Positions 25,301 through 35,500 of a stretch of DNA of 64,000 nucleotides are shown here, piece by piece. Every line of letters begins with the position of its first letter. Positions within the stretch are counted from its first letter, which is position 1. Source of the stretch: Owenia fusiformis (Eukaryota > Annelida > Polychaeta > Sabellida > Oweniidae); NCBI GenBank assembly GCA_903813345.2, contig CAIIXF020000012.1, positions 23,698,184 through 23,762,183 on the forward strand, given 5' to 3'. The notes beneath the pieces were generated by a model. The model saw only the letters and a program-made list of their open reading frames with translations, was not told where the DNA came from and ran no database searches. The position numbers and the translations under genes are program-made.

Positions 25301-28300
25301 GTTTGTCAATGTGCGTGACTTAGCGCTAACTACATGCAAATCGTCATAAAACGTGACACCTCATTTCATATGAGATGTTTTAAGTAAAACAGAAGATGCT
25401 ATGAGTAGCAGAATGGATGCAGATAAGCATTGCATTTTTCACATCTAGAGATATATTAACAAGTTGCTCAATCATAGAATAAACAACTTTAAGAAATAAA
25501 AAATAAAAATAAAAAGGAAATAACCTTTTTACTGCAACTTTGAATGGATGTTGATTTTTAAAAATATTTTACTACAAATGCGATGTTACACTTTAGACCA
25601 TTCACCATGCTAATGGTTAAATCTCATAAAACTGGTCATCAAATATGACTTCATGTGATTATTTGATAATGTTCTGTAGATTCAGTTAAAAATGAGAACT
25701 TATAACTGGGTTTCTTCAGAAACCTTAAACATTAATTGATGTAATATATCCCAATTTACAGCAGCAATTAACAACTCATGCCAAATCCATATTAGTATCT
25801 GGATAAGACTACAGGAATGCATGTGATGCTTTATTTTATTTTTTGAAATGTCAAAAACTTTATTCCAAATGAGTTAGATACAGTGTATCAACAAACCTAA
25901 AGGGAAGGATATGTTTTTACACAGCTGTGGGCATTGTGCTTTTGTGAGGTCTGAGTAACTTGACACAAGATTGTCTGAGTACAGCTTTTACAATTTCATT
26001 GTTTTGTTTCTATAATTGATGTTTCTTGAAGATAATCTTCATTACAAAAGTTATACTTTTGTTGTTTCAAAATTTTATTTTGATATTCATTAATTATTGG
26101 GTGATCCCATGCTTTAAAATCTCATATAGTCTCTTTGTTACGTAATACAGTGAGGTAGAATTGATAGTTAAACGAGACTTACCTTGGTAAGTTGAAGTTT
26201 GACTGTAGTTCTACCGAACTGTATGCAGGAACAAAGAGATTATATCCCACCCTATCCCTCCCAAATTGTTCCTGCATCATGACAATGTGATCACTCAATG
26301 CTCTCAATAGTGATTAACCAGCAGCTGACCGCTCTCTCATATAATCTCTTTGTTCCTGCATACAGTTCGGTAGAACTACAGTCAAACTTCAACTTACCAA
26401 GGTAAGTCTCGTTTAACTATCAATTAAAAAACATCGTTAATATTTGACCTTGGTCCACAGGATTTTGTCATGTTTGAATTGCAATAAAGAATCCCGTATC
26501 ATTATATATTGGAAATATAAAAATATCCATGCATGTACCAACCCATGCACATAATGCACTCAGGCGAAAATCCTTAATTAATAATACCTATTACTATGGG
26601 GATATATACGTACATTTAAACTTAATTCGTCCAGTTTTATTTATTTGTTAATGAACAGGTTCTTTATAGTTTCTAGGTTGTCTTTGTCTACCATATAGAT
26701 ATTGGCGAATATTTACATGTACATGTATTTAATTTATATTAGTCTTTGCTAATAAACCTTTATTTGTAATGAAATAAATTGCGATAGTGTCGATTTCATG
26801 CCATAAAACAGTATGATAAGTATATGTCGCATTTAATACTATATTTCCTGGTGTCTCGATGTTATAAGAATATTATTCTATGATTTTAAAAAATCATTTA
26901 TATCCATGAGTGGATACTGATATTTTCATAAGTTGAAATCTTGATGTTTTAATATCTTTGAATTTTTTATTAAATTTGAAATATAATTAAAAAAATTGAA
27001 AAAATGAAACCATCGAATATCACTTTTTAAGAAGTGATATTCAATAGTTTAAAAGTGATATTCTATGGTTTGGGTTTTTTGCTGAAATATGATATCTTGA
27101 TCCACATGTCAAATATATCTTCATGTGATATTCGGTCTATATCCTTGCAAAAATGGGATAAGTACGTATAAATAGACTATGTATAATCAATATTGGAGTG
27201 TGAACCTCATGAACAACCAGAATGAAGAGAATGTTGTATGCTTTGGTAGCCTAGGGGCAGAAAGAGTAAAGAAACAAGTTCATGGGAATACGGATAGAGT
27301 GGCTTGAACTATTATGGATACACTCTTGATGATCCATTTTCTGTAACTGTACCTCAAAGTGACATTTTGTAAAAAGTGATGAAAGCTAGTTTAAATATGT
27401 ACAAATATTAACAATAAAATAGGTTAGGTTTATAAATGTTTTATGATGTTTTTTTTTTATGTTTGAATGTGTATTTAACGACATCATTAAACATTGGCAG
27501 TGTGTGAATTATCACTAGCTAATGGCAAAAAGTAGACTCCCTATTCAAGAATGTAACAAATCATACTAATCTTCTTGTACAACAGAAATTGCTATTCGCA
27601 GGCAATTCCAGCCCCGTAGCCAGGATTTACCTGAGGGCGAGCGGTTTTACCAAGGGGGAGCATTTGCATTTCTCTCACATAGAAATATTTTTGTGTCTTT
27701 ATAGGGCGTTCAATATGCCAAAAATAAGTCAGAAACACAAAGCAGCAGATTTACTGGTACTTATTGTATAACATATATTACCTTTTGGTTTAAGGTGGTA
27801 CCTCATACCACCAATGGCTTCAACTGCCTGTCTCTCTAACGTCTCATTATAACCGATCGCATCACCGAATTCCAATGCATTCATTGCTTCATAGTTCACC
27901 TTGGAGCTCTTGGAGATGTACTCATTCTGTTTGCAGGCATCGATCCTCGTATCTTCAAGCCGTTTAATGCTTTGACGTCCACCGTGCTCAAAGGTGCAAT
28001 ACGTACCTGTCTTGCCTCGTACGTTCAGCAATGTTACCTCTTCTTGAGATGGCATGGAATTCTCTACAAGAGCATAATTACTAGGTAAGCCTTATATAGT
28101 TTAGTTTTATATATATTTCTCCAGTCTTGTTGCATTACATTTTAATCAATCGCAATTTAGACATAGACGGTGAATTAAAAGTAACTTATTTACCTGGCTG
28201 AATAATTGAAAATACAAAACCATTACGAGGGTATATAAAATCAAATTCATTACCTGTTACCCCTTTCCGAACATTAATAATGGTCGAGTAGCCAGCATCT

Positions 28301-29862
28301 TTTAAATTTTGTATATTGGAAGACCAAACCTGGCCAGCAATGAATATGTTCTTATACAAAGGTTTTGCCAGCCAATACTTTTGCCATTGGTTCCCCATTG
28401 GAATATCAGGTATATGTGCAGCTTGTGCGGCATTCACTTCATCAATGCTATTTCCTGTTACTTGAGCTACTATGTCAAGGAGAATAGGAGAACCAGTGTA
28501 CTCAAAACCTTGTTTCGATGCCATTTCGAAAAACGCATTTACATCCACTCTAGGTTCAAATGAAGGGTCTATCCTCGTCTTGTTTGCAAGATAACATAGC
28601 AAATAAAATGTAGAGGACCAAGCTTTCGTACAGTGTACCAAAGTTGGTTTCGGGAAGCTATCTGCAATCCTTGTAAAGCTGTGAACCATATTTATGTCTT
28701 GCCACTGAGCCCAGTCTAACGGCCTTGCTATACCATATGGTACACCAGCTAACCGTTCTGATATATCCTTAGCATCTAACGTCGTCGGGAAATACTCATC
28801 GCCCCTCTGAACTGCTGTTGTAAAATTCACAACTGCTATGATTGATTTGAAGCCAGCCTCATGAGCATATTTGATCATTCTGCTTGACAATCTTCCTGCC
28901 GTGTAGTAGTTCTCTGTTATACGCTTTGTCCACCATATTCTCTTATCATATTTGTCAGCTTCAAATTCGATGTCTCCACCTAGTGTTTAAGATATATCAT
29001 AAAGCATTTCTTTGACTTCATTAAACAGCAAACATAACTGGGATACGACCTCTATGGGTTCTTATAATTTTCTGATATTTGAATTTCCCGCTATCAACAA
29101 TGTGGATTGTCATGGACGTTATTTAAGGATTTAAGTCCTGGACTCATTGTGGACCGAATATTTTCTCGGAAGGTGTTGTTTTTAAATCTTTGCATTACCG
29201 CCCAGAGGGAATGCAATGTTTAGGAAACAACGCCTGAGTGGAATGAATCAGCCCCAATGCATCAAGTCTTAAATTCTTTTCACACATTGCAAAATATTTT
29301 TTCGAAATCACCTAAAAGATACGAAATCACTAAAAGAACATGTTTTCAATGGCTTTTTGCAATAGTCAAGTTGGCAAAGCATCGATTTCAATATGTAGGG
29401 TCAAGTTTAACATTGACAACCATTCAAAAATGACCTTGGATGCGGTGATTGGTCATATAATGCAGTGCAGTTATATGAGCAACTTTGTTCGGATTTGCTG
29501 GAATCGGACACACCTTGCCTAGCAATGTGTGAAAAATACTTTAATTTTCTTTAGGGCCCTAACGTACCTGCATGACATCTTGGGTTCTCACCACAAGCAC
29601 ACGTGCTCAAAGATTCGACCTTCTCACTCAACTTGCAATTGGAGTCCATTATATTTGCTTTCATCGACGTTTTCATGTCTTTCAGTTCTGACATCAACTT
29701 TTCGTTCTCCGATTTTAAACCCACGATCTCATTATGCATTTCGTTGGCTTTATTATTTCCATCCTCAATTAAATTCTTCAGTATTTCGAAATCGTTTGCC
29801 TGTTCAGTAAATGGTAGCAAGGCGATTGTAAAAAGAGTCGCTAATATCAAAGAGCGGCACAT
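19367..29862 (-). CDS. gene A: secreted coiled-coil protein with two DUF442/BLH phosphatase-like domains
   Basis: Five exons on the minus strand: 29568-29862, 28254-28979, 27782-28063, 20563-20643, 19367-19497. All joins are GT-AG and all introns are phase 1. The open frame encodes 504 residues. Exon 1 gives a signal peptide (about residues 1-21) and a charged heptad-like coiled coil (about 22-88) ending in a CAC motif. Exon 2 holds domain 1 (about 120-230; TAGRLSSRM, then LVHC at residue 215 followed by T-K-A-W-S) and the start of domain 2 (IFIAGQVWSSN, about 300). Exon 4 supplies the domain 2 loop FHCGKGYRA (C455), which fits the C-x4-R loop expected of DUF442. Domain 1 lacks that arginine and glycine. 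Function is unknown; the phosphatase-like assignment is by motif only. Intron 3 (7.1 kb) is enlarged by repeats compared with about 2.4 kb in B and C. The 3' exons are more diverged from B and C than the 5' exons. Confidence 0.8.
19498..20119. other. gene A intron 4, possible small MITE
   Basis: No exon is visible here. A segment from about 19574 to 19748 begins TACAGGGTGAC and ends GTCACGCTGTA-like (read as GACCACGCTGTA), which could be the ends of a small TA-flanked element. The rest is AT-rich. Confidence 0.35.
20120..20525. mobile_element. foldback MITE in gene A intron 4
   Basis: Two arms of roughly 180 bp face each other. CACGGGGTCCAAACTACG at the left is mirrored by CGTAGTTGGTACCCCGTG at the right, and the centre carries TTTGGGTCCCCAG and its mirror around 20310-20355. 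No transposase frame is present. It ends less than 40 bp from the donor of gene A exon 4 (20563). Confidence 0.75.
20772..21648. mobile_element. palindromic MITE, copy 2 (uninterrupted)
   Basis: Same family as 11999-15483 and 52790-53661: ACACTCCCCTCCATAAGT at the left and its mirror at the right, although the last bases at the right end have drifted (GGGGACATG instead of GGGGAGTGTA). The apparent open frames inside are by-products of the AT-rich arms. It lies in gene A intron 3. Confidence 0.85.
22099..22165 (+). repeat. fragment related to the 26.1-26.4 kb palindrome
   Basis: Bases 22099-22138 are the exact reverse complement of 26121-26160 (40 bp). The next bases (AGCGGTCAGCTGCTGGTTAA) mirror 26310-26336. 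The two sites, 4 kb apart in inverted orientation, could be the ends of one larger element or two independent members of a family. Confidence 0.75.
22664..23025. repeat. imperfect tandem repeat, about 98-bp unit
   Basis: AATGAAACCTCAAA starts at 22664 and again at 22762. Both units end in GGGAGTTCCTCCCA or GGGAGTTCCTCTCA. Shorter, more degenerate copies of the GGGAGTTCCT end follow at about 22930 and 23005. It lies in gene A intron 3. Confidence 0.65.
23026..26118. other. long intronic stretch of gene A, nothing recognised
   Basis: AT-rich sequence with a short G-run at about 24926-24940 and no exon, terminal repeat or RT block that I can see. A segment near 25370-25420 (GATGCTATGAGTAGCAGAATG) resembles repeats near 11980 and 47960, suggesting one dispersed short repeat. 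Confidence 0.4.
26119..26425. repeat. 87-bp perfect inverted repeat centred on splice-site-like palindromes
   Basis: Arms 26159-26245 and 26339-26425 are exact reverse complements by eye. Each arm contains the 16-bp palindrome ACTTACCTTGGTAAGT or its mirror. The left arm with its flank (26121-26245) also forms a weaker hairpin of its own. The loop holds CCACCCTATCCCTCCC. It is most likely a foldback transposon; a hairpin RNA precursor is possible. Confidence 0.85.
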
Positions 29863-30417
29863 CTTCGCCGTTGAAGGGTAAAATTAGATATGACTTAGAT
29901 ATAATATGTGTATGCTCATTGGTATTTGTGTGTTATATCAATGAATGAATTAAATGTATATCAATTATAATAAATGAATAAATAAATAAACTAACTACAT
30001 AATATTTATTAGGTTTTCATTGCAAATAATATATCATCTCATTGGAATGTAAATGCTGAAGTAGTGATTTACACTAAATAAAGTATTATGATTAAAGATA
30101 TATTATCATATAACCAATGACGTATGATTTACATATGCTGTAGTGATTTACATTTATAGCCCATGACTTGTGATTTACATTAAGTTGCAAGGGGGGGGGG
30201 GGGCATTTGGACCCCCCTCCTCTACGATTTTTTATTACTTGTCTGATTTCAATATTGTAAAACTTATTCAATTACCTCTTCAGAAAAGTCGTTTTTTAAA
30301 AAATAGTTCAACAAAGGTCAATAATCTAATGGAGCTAAGGTCATGGTAAAACCTTTTCCAGAACTGATTTTTTTCATCATTGATAGCAGATATCGCGAAA
30401 TTCTATTGAGATCAATG

Positions 30418-31508
30418 TACACTCCCCTCCGTAAGTTTGGCAATTTTTGTAGATTTTTGTGCGATCAACATTTCAAACTGAAACAATACGTTTTCCTATA
30501 TAACTTAATCGCTAATATATTGTGTAGTCATGAATTTTTGGCAATATATTCGTATGATGTTCAAAAGCCGGACAGCATTTGCCCATTCCAATCGTCGTTG
30601 TCGTATGAGGGGAGAAGTAATAGGCTAATATAATGCTTGGCTATACGACCATACAGACCTCTGTTATATAACTTAAAATAATAAAGGCATTTTATGGAGC
30701 ATAAAACTCTGAAACAAAACCAGCATCGTAGGCAAAAATTCGTAATAATTGTGTAAAATCGATGAATATTTTCGAGAAGTTCGTCAAAATCAAAGCACAA
30801 AAAAAGAAAAGTGACAATATCGCACCTTCTCCTGATAGTAGACTAGCTTGCACGCACATATGTTAAAGTTCATCTGCCAGAAAGTTTTCGGCCTTAGGAC
30901 TGTTGTCTTACATTCTAGCCGGGTATGATGTACAAATGCCTTCCAGAGCGGGATGGGTCCCTGTTTTACCATGTATTTCGGAATCGTGTGATGGTTTTTG
31001 ATAGTTCGTCCTTGTAGCGGTTCAGTCAGTATTAGACCAATATATCGCAACGACCAACCCTCATTGTGGAGAAAAATAACGGTGGCCAAATCTTCATGAG
31101 TACTGGAGTGCAGGCCCCATAAGAAATGAGCGAAATGTCAACGCATGTTTCATGGATCATAGGTGTATCAAACGAGTGAACAAATCACGTATATACAGTA
31201 ATGCATGTTTTAAATAATTGTTAAGAACGCATTTCAACAATAAAGATTCAAATGATATAACTCATCAAACCGGTATTCTATTCTAAAAAGGGCACTTCCA
31301 ATATGTGACCAATTATGTACCCCGTCATAGCGAAATAAATAAATCAAACAACTGCAGTGTGTTCAATTATTGTAGGTAATAAATTTTACTATATATACCA
31401 CACACCCATCTTAACGAAAATCTCATTAAAGATTGTTTTTGGAAAAAATACTGATTTGATTCTTCAGCAGTGTGGAAATTGTTTGATAAACTTATGGAGG
31501 GGAGTGTA
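30418..31508 (-). mobile_element. Tc1/mariner-like element with degenerate transposase N-terminus, copy 1
   Basis: It begins TA-CACTCCCCTCCGTAAGTT and ends AACTTATGGAGGGGAGTG-TA. On the minus strand near 31085-30790 a frame contains VIFLHNEGWSLRYIG and RTIKNHHTIPKYMVKQG, which resemble the helix-turn-helix part of Tc1-like transposases; the DDE core is missing. Its outer 25 bp closely match those of the palindromic MITE family although the interior differs. Confidence 0.7.
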
Positions 31509-31662
31509 ACGTAGAATTGAACAGTCAGCAATTACAAGTTCAACTTGTTTTCGTCTTTAGCATTCTCATTTCAAGATATACAAAAAGGCCAAGTAGTGAT
31601 TTAGTATGCAGATGTATGAATGTATGACCTGGTATTGTTCCAATATAATTTCAGTCCATAAT

Positions 31663-31675
31663 GTTGCCTAGCAAC
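31663..31675. promoter_or_regulatory. X-box-like palindrome GTTGCCTAGCAAC
   Basis: A 13-bp near-perfect palindrome matching the RFX-type X-box pattern lies about 1.8 kb upstream of gene A, and a second partial half-site (CCTAGCAACGG) follows at once. The same site is present upstream of gene B at 40622-40634. Regulation by RFX factors is only an inference. Confidence 0.3.
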
Positions 31676-32545
31676 CACCTAGCAACGGCAAAAACATCGG
31701 ATTAGTGAAATTGAAAAGTTAGGGGTAGGGGAGAATAAAAAAAATTATATCTAAAATTGGGAAATTGGCATGGTATCATCATAATTCTATTACTACAGGC
31801 CTAGGTAGTATAGACATTCAGAAATATGCAAAAAATCGAAGATAACGCGATTGGTAAATACTTGGCGATTAACTGTTTTTTTTACCTTCATAAATTCATA
31901 ATATAGTCAATAGTGGCTCGATTTCCATGAAATAAAGCATATTTGAAAGAGAATTCAATATGCTAAATTATTATCTATCAAACAGAGCAATTATCATTCT
32001 TTGAATTTTCTAGAGTATTAGAAGGTAAGAATCAATATTTTATGAATTTCAATTTTATTGATCAAGTTCCAACTATCATAAATTTGCCCGCAGTCCCCAA
32101 TCACCTAGGTTTTTACGCAAAACGTGTCTTATATCTTTGGCTCAAGCTAAAAAAAAATTGGGGGACGCAAAAAAAATTGCAAAAGTACTCTTGAAAAAAT
32201 TTAGCAGACATTAGGGTTAAACAATCTTAATAGGCAAGCCATCTGTAGAACTCGCTTACGCATAAAACGGAAAGAACGCATAGACAAGACTTTTAAGACA
32301 AGTTGGACGGTTAGCACCTAACAAACATAACCAAGTATAGACCCTTATGCAAAGGGGCATCCCTGAAAATTTCAGAATTGATCCATGAAATTGTTTGGCT
32401 GAAAACGTGTAGACAAAACTTTCAACACAAATATTAAGGACGAAAAATCCAAAATGAAACAAAACACACTTTGTCTTAAATCATTTTCTATTACTTCTTA
32501 ATTTCAAATTAATTAACTGTAGTCTACAGAATATTTCATTTAATT

Positions 32546-35500
32546 TTAAGGGTAGATTTGGTTTATTTGGTTCAGTCGTGCAGCTGATAAAGGATATCCC
32601 AACTCCATGGCACGTTGAACTGCCCATGCTCCTGTCAGATTCCATATTTCCATTGCAGTAGCTAGAGCATTTCTGACTGTAATACAATATTTACAAACTA
32701 GATTAAACTTTTTACATCGTTGAGAATGAAATACTTGCTTGAGTCCGTCCAGGTGAGCTTTTAAATATATGACCAATATGCATCGAATTTGAGGTGCTGT
32801 TAGATCAACTGATGTTTTAAACAAATGATACACAGCGGATGTATGACTACCTCAGATTTGAAGCTTATTGTTTATATATTTACAAAGTTATTAGGGGAGA
32901 CGCAGGTTAAAATTTATATTTCTGTTGAAAAGAAAGTCCACCATAATCATGAGTTACACATTTAGCTCAGTGACATTATGGACCTCGTAATTATAGGCTA
33001 TACATGTAAATATAAAAGAAATTGCATGCAACATATTTCATTGTGTTTGTACGTATTTTTTCCTTTGATAGCAATTCCATATGATGAATATATTATTATG
33101 TAATGAAGCTAGTTCATGTCAATGAATAATTTCATATATTAGTAAACAAAAATCATTCAATTTATTACTCATATATTATTTGTCATATGTTATATTTATA
33201 TGTCAATTGATATGATATACTTATAACGAACAAACTTATAAGTTTTGAAACAGTATCCGTTCCTTACATGCACATGATATAAACCATCATTCGAGAATCG
33301 GGCACAGGTAGTATACTCGTAGTGAGACATCACCCTCTTTACTACTTACTTGCTCTGTTGCCACTGCCACAGTGAAACAATACAGGTCCTCTGTTCGTCT
33401 TCTGAGTGATTTTCTTCATGAGTGCGGCTAAAAAGGAAAAATAAGTATATTCATCCTTGAGCCATAGGCAAAGGTCGATAGAAATATTATTTTTAAATAA
33501 AGATGGCATGGTAATCGATGTGTTTATTTATAAATATTCTCTTAGGGAAGATAATACTTGATTCTATTGGTGCTGCCATCTTTATATCGGCCCAGAACCT
33601 ATGACTTGAGCTAAGAAATATAGACTTCAGAGCAGGTGTTATATCGACGAATACAGACCGCTGGGCTAGGCACAAACGTCTTCTGTACCCTAAAAGACTG
33701 TAGCTAGGGATTGAGGGGTTCGAGGGATTTTGTGCCTAGCCCTAAGTATCGTTGATATAACACCTTCTCTGAGGTCTATATTACGATTCGAACATGAAAA
33801 CTCACTAAAATGTTTCAAACATTCATTAATGGTCCTCCAGTTCTACAGCCCACCGTTATGATGTCACACATTACTCGTATTACCAGGGGTATTGTTCGGA
33901 ATATAACCCGTGTGAAATATTGACTTTGTTCACAGTTTAAAGAAGGCGTGAATACAGTCATGTTCGAATCCAGGATATCCCATTCACGACACGTAGTTAT
34001 GCATGAATATTCTTTTTTATGATTTAGTATATAATACAGAAAACATTATTCCTGACCCACCAACACACTAGTGGGTCATATCGCGCGCGATATTTCTTGA
34101 TGATGGGATAGGCTCGCCTATACTGTAGGTTGTCTTAATAACTGAATTTGGATGGACAAAAACTACTTCATTCTCATTCAAAATCCTCATGAAAAATATT
34201 TATAAAATCGTTATTTGATATCGTTTGATATCCGATAAGAATTCATAATTCTTATTTATGGGGGCATGTATATTTAATATTTAATTTTAGTTCCGTCTTA
34301 TTTATCCGTTTATGAACAGGTTCTTATTAGCTACTAGGTTGTTTGCAATTGTCTACCGTATAAAGGTGATATTTGCACATATTTTCTATATCAGTCTTGG
34401 CTATAAGGAAATAGGTAAACCTAATGATGTAAACAAATAATATGTAATGAAATCATGCATGTAGCTTTTCATGCAATACGACCAGTGTGACTTTATAAAT
34501 TATTTGTCGCATTGTTAGGTATGCATCAAAGTAACTGTAATTGTCAATATGGATCAGCTAAAGTAGTCAATCATTTACTTATGGTCCAAGTGCTTTCGGT
34601 GTCGATCCCTTGTTCAGGATGTACACCTTCATGTAATTTGCATTTGTCTATATGAATACGGAATATAAAGAGCTTTTTAGTAAAGAGAGTGTGTGTTAAC
34701 ATACATGTAGCATTAGAAATACAACCAAGTTTTTTGGAACACAAACAGAGTGCCTAACTGTTGCAACTGTTGCCTAACCGGTGCACTTTTGGACCTTTAT
34801 TTTGTGTGCCTTGAATTATTTTTGGTGCACTTTTGATGCTTCATTTCATGTGCCTTGTTCTATTGTTGATGTACTTTTGGTTCTTCATTTAATGTGCCTT
34901 GAACTATTGTTGGAGTACTTTTGGTGCTTCACTTCATGTGCCTTGAACTATTGTTGGTGTACTTTTAGTGCTTCATTTCATGTGCCTTGAACTATTGCAG
35001 ATGTACTTTTGGTGCTTCATTTCATGCGCCTTGAACTATTGTTGGTTCACTTTTGGTGCTTCGCTTTATGTGCCTTGAATTATTGCTGGTCCACTTTTGG
35101 TGCTTTATTTTATGCGCCTTGGTGCACTCTTTGCGCTTCATCTTGTGTTTTCCGAACCTCAAATGTCTGATGTGACCCGTCGTTAAAACGGTAAACGTGA
35201 CCCTTGAAGGTTTTAATGTGTCAAAATGACAACAATAAATTAGATTATGTTTACAAATATTTTATGATTTTTGTTATGTTTGAGTGTATATTTAATCTAA
35301 CATTAACTATTAGCAGTATATGATTAATCGCAAGTTAATGGCAAAAATAAAATAGCTATACGCAAAAAATGTGACTGCGCTACAGCTTGCCGGCCTTGAC
35401 AAGTATTGAGCTTATGTAATTGTACATTCAGTATTATGAATAAATACAAAAAAAACTAAAGAGGTCTCTGTGATATGGAGACAATTGTAACAATTTTGCA

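Noticed and set aside
29603-29881. plus-strand frames opposite exon 1 of genes A, B and C
   Set aside because: They are mirror images of the coiled-coil coding exon and recur in all copies only because the exon does.
30343-30633. 96-codon plus-strand frame
   Set aside because: It crosses the end of the Tc1-like element and runs through non-coding AT-rich sequence.
34781-34990. repetitive open frame rich in Cys, Leu and Phe
   Set aside because: It is the 44-bp minisatellite; the unit length is not a multiple of three, so no repeat protein is encoded.
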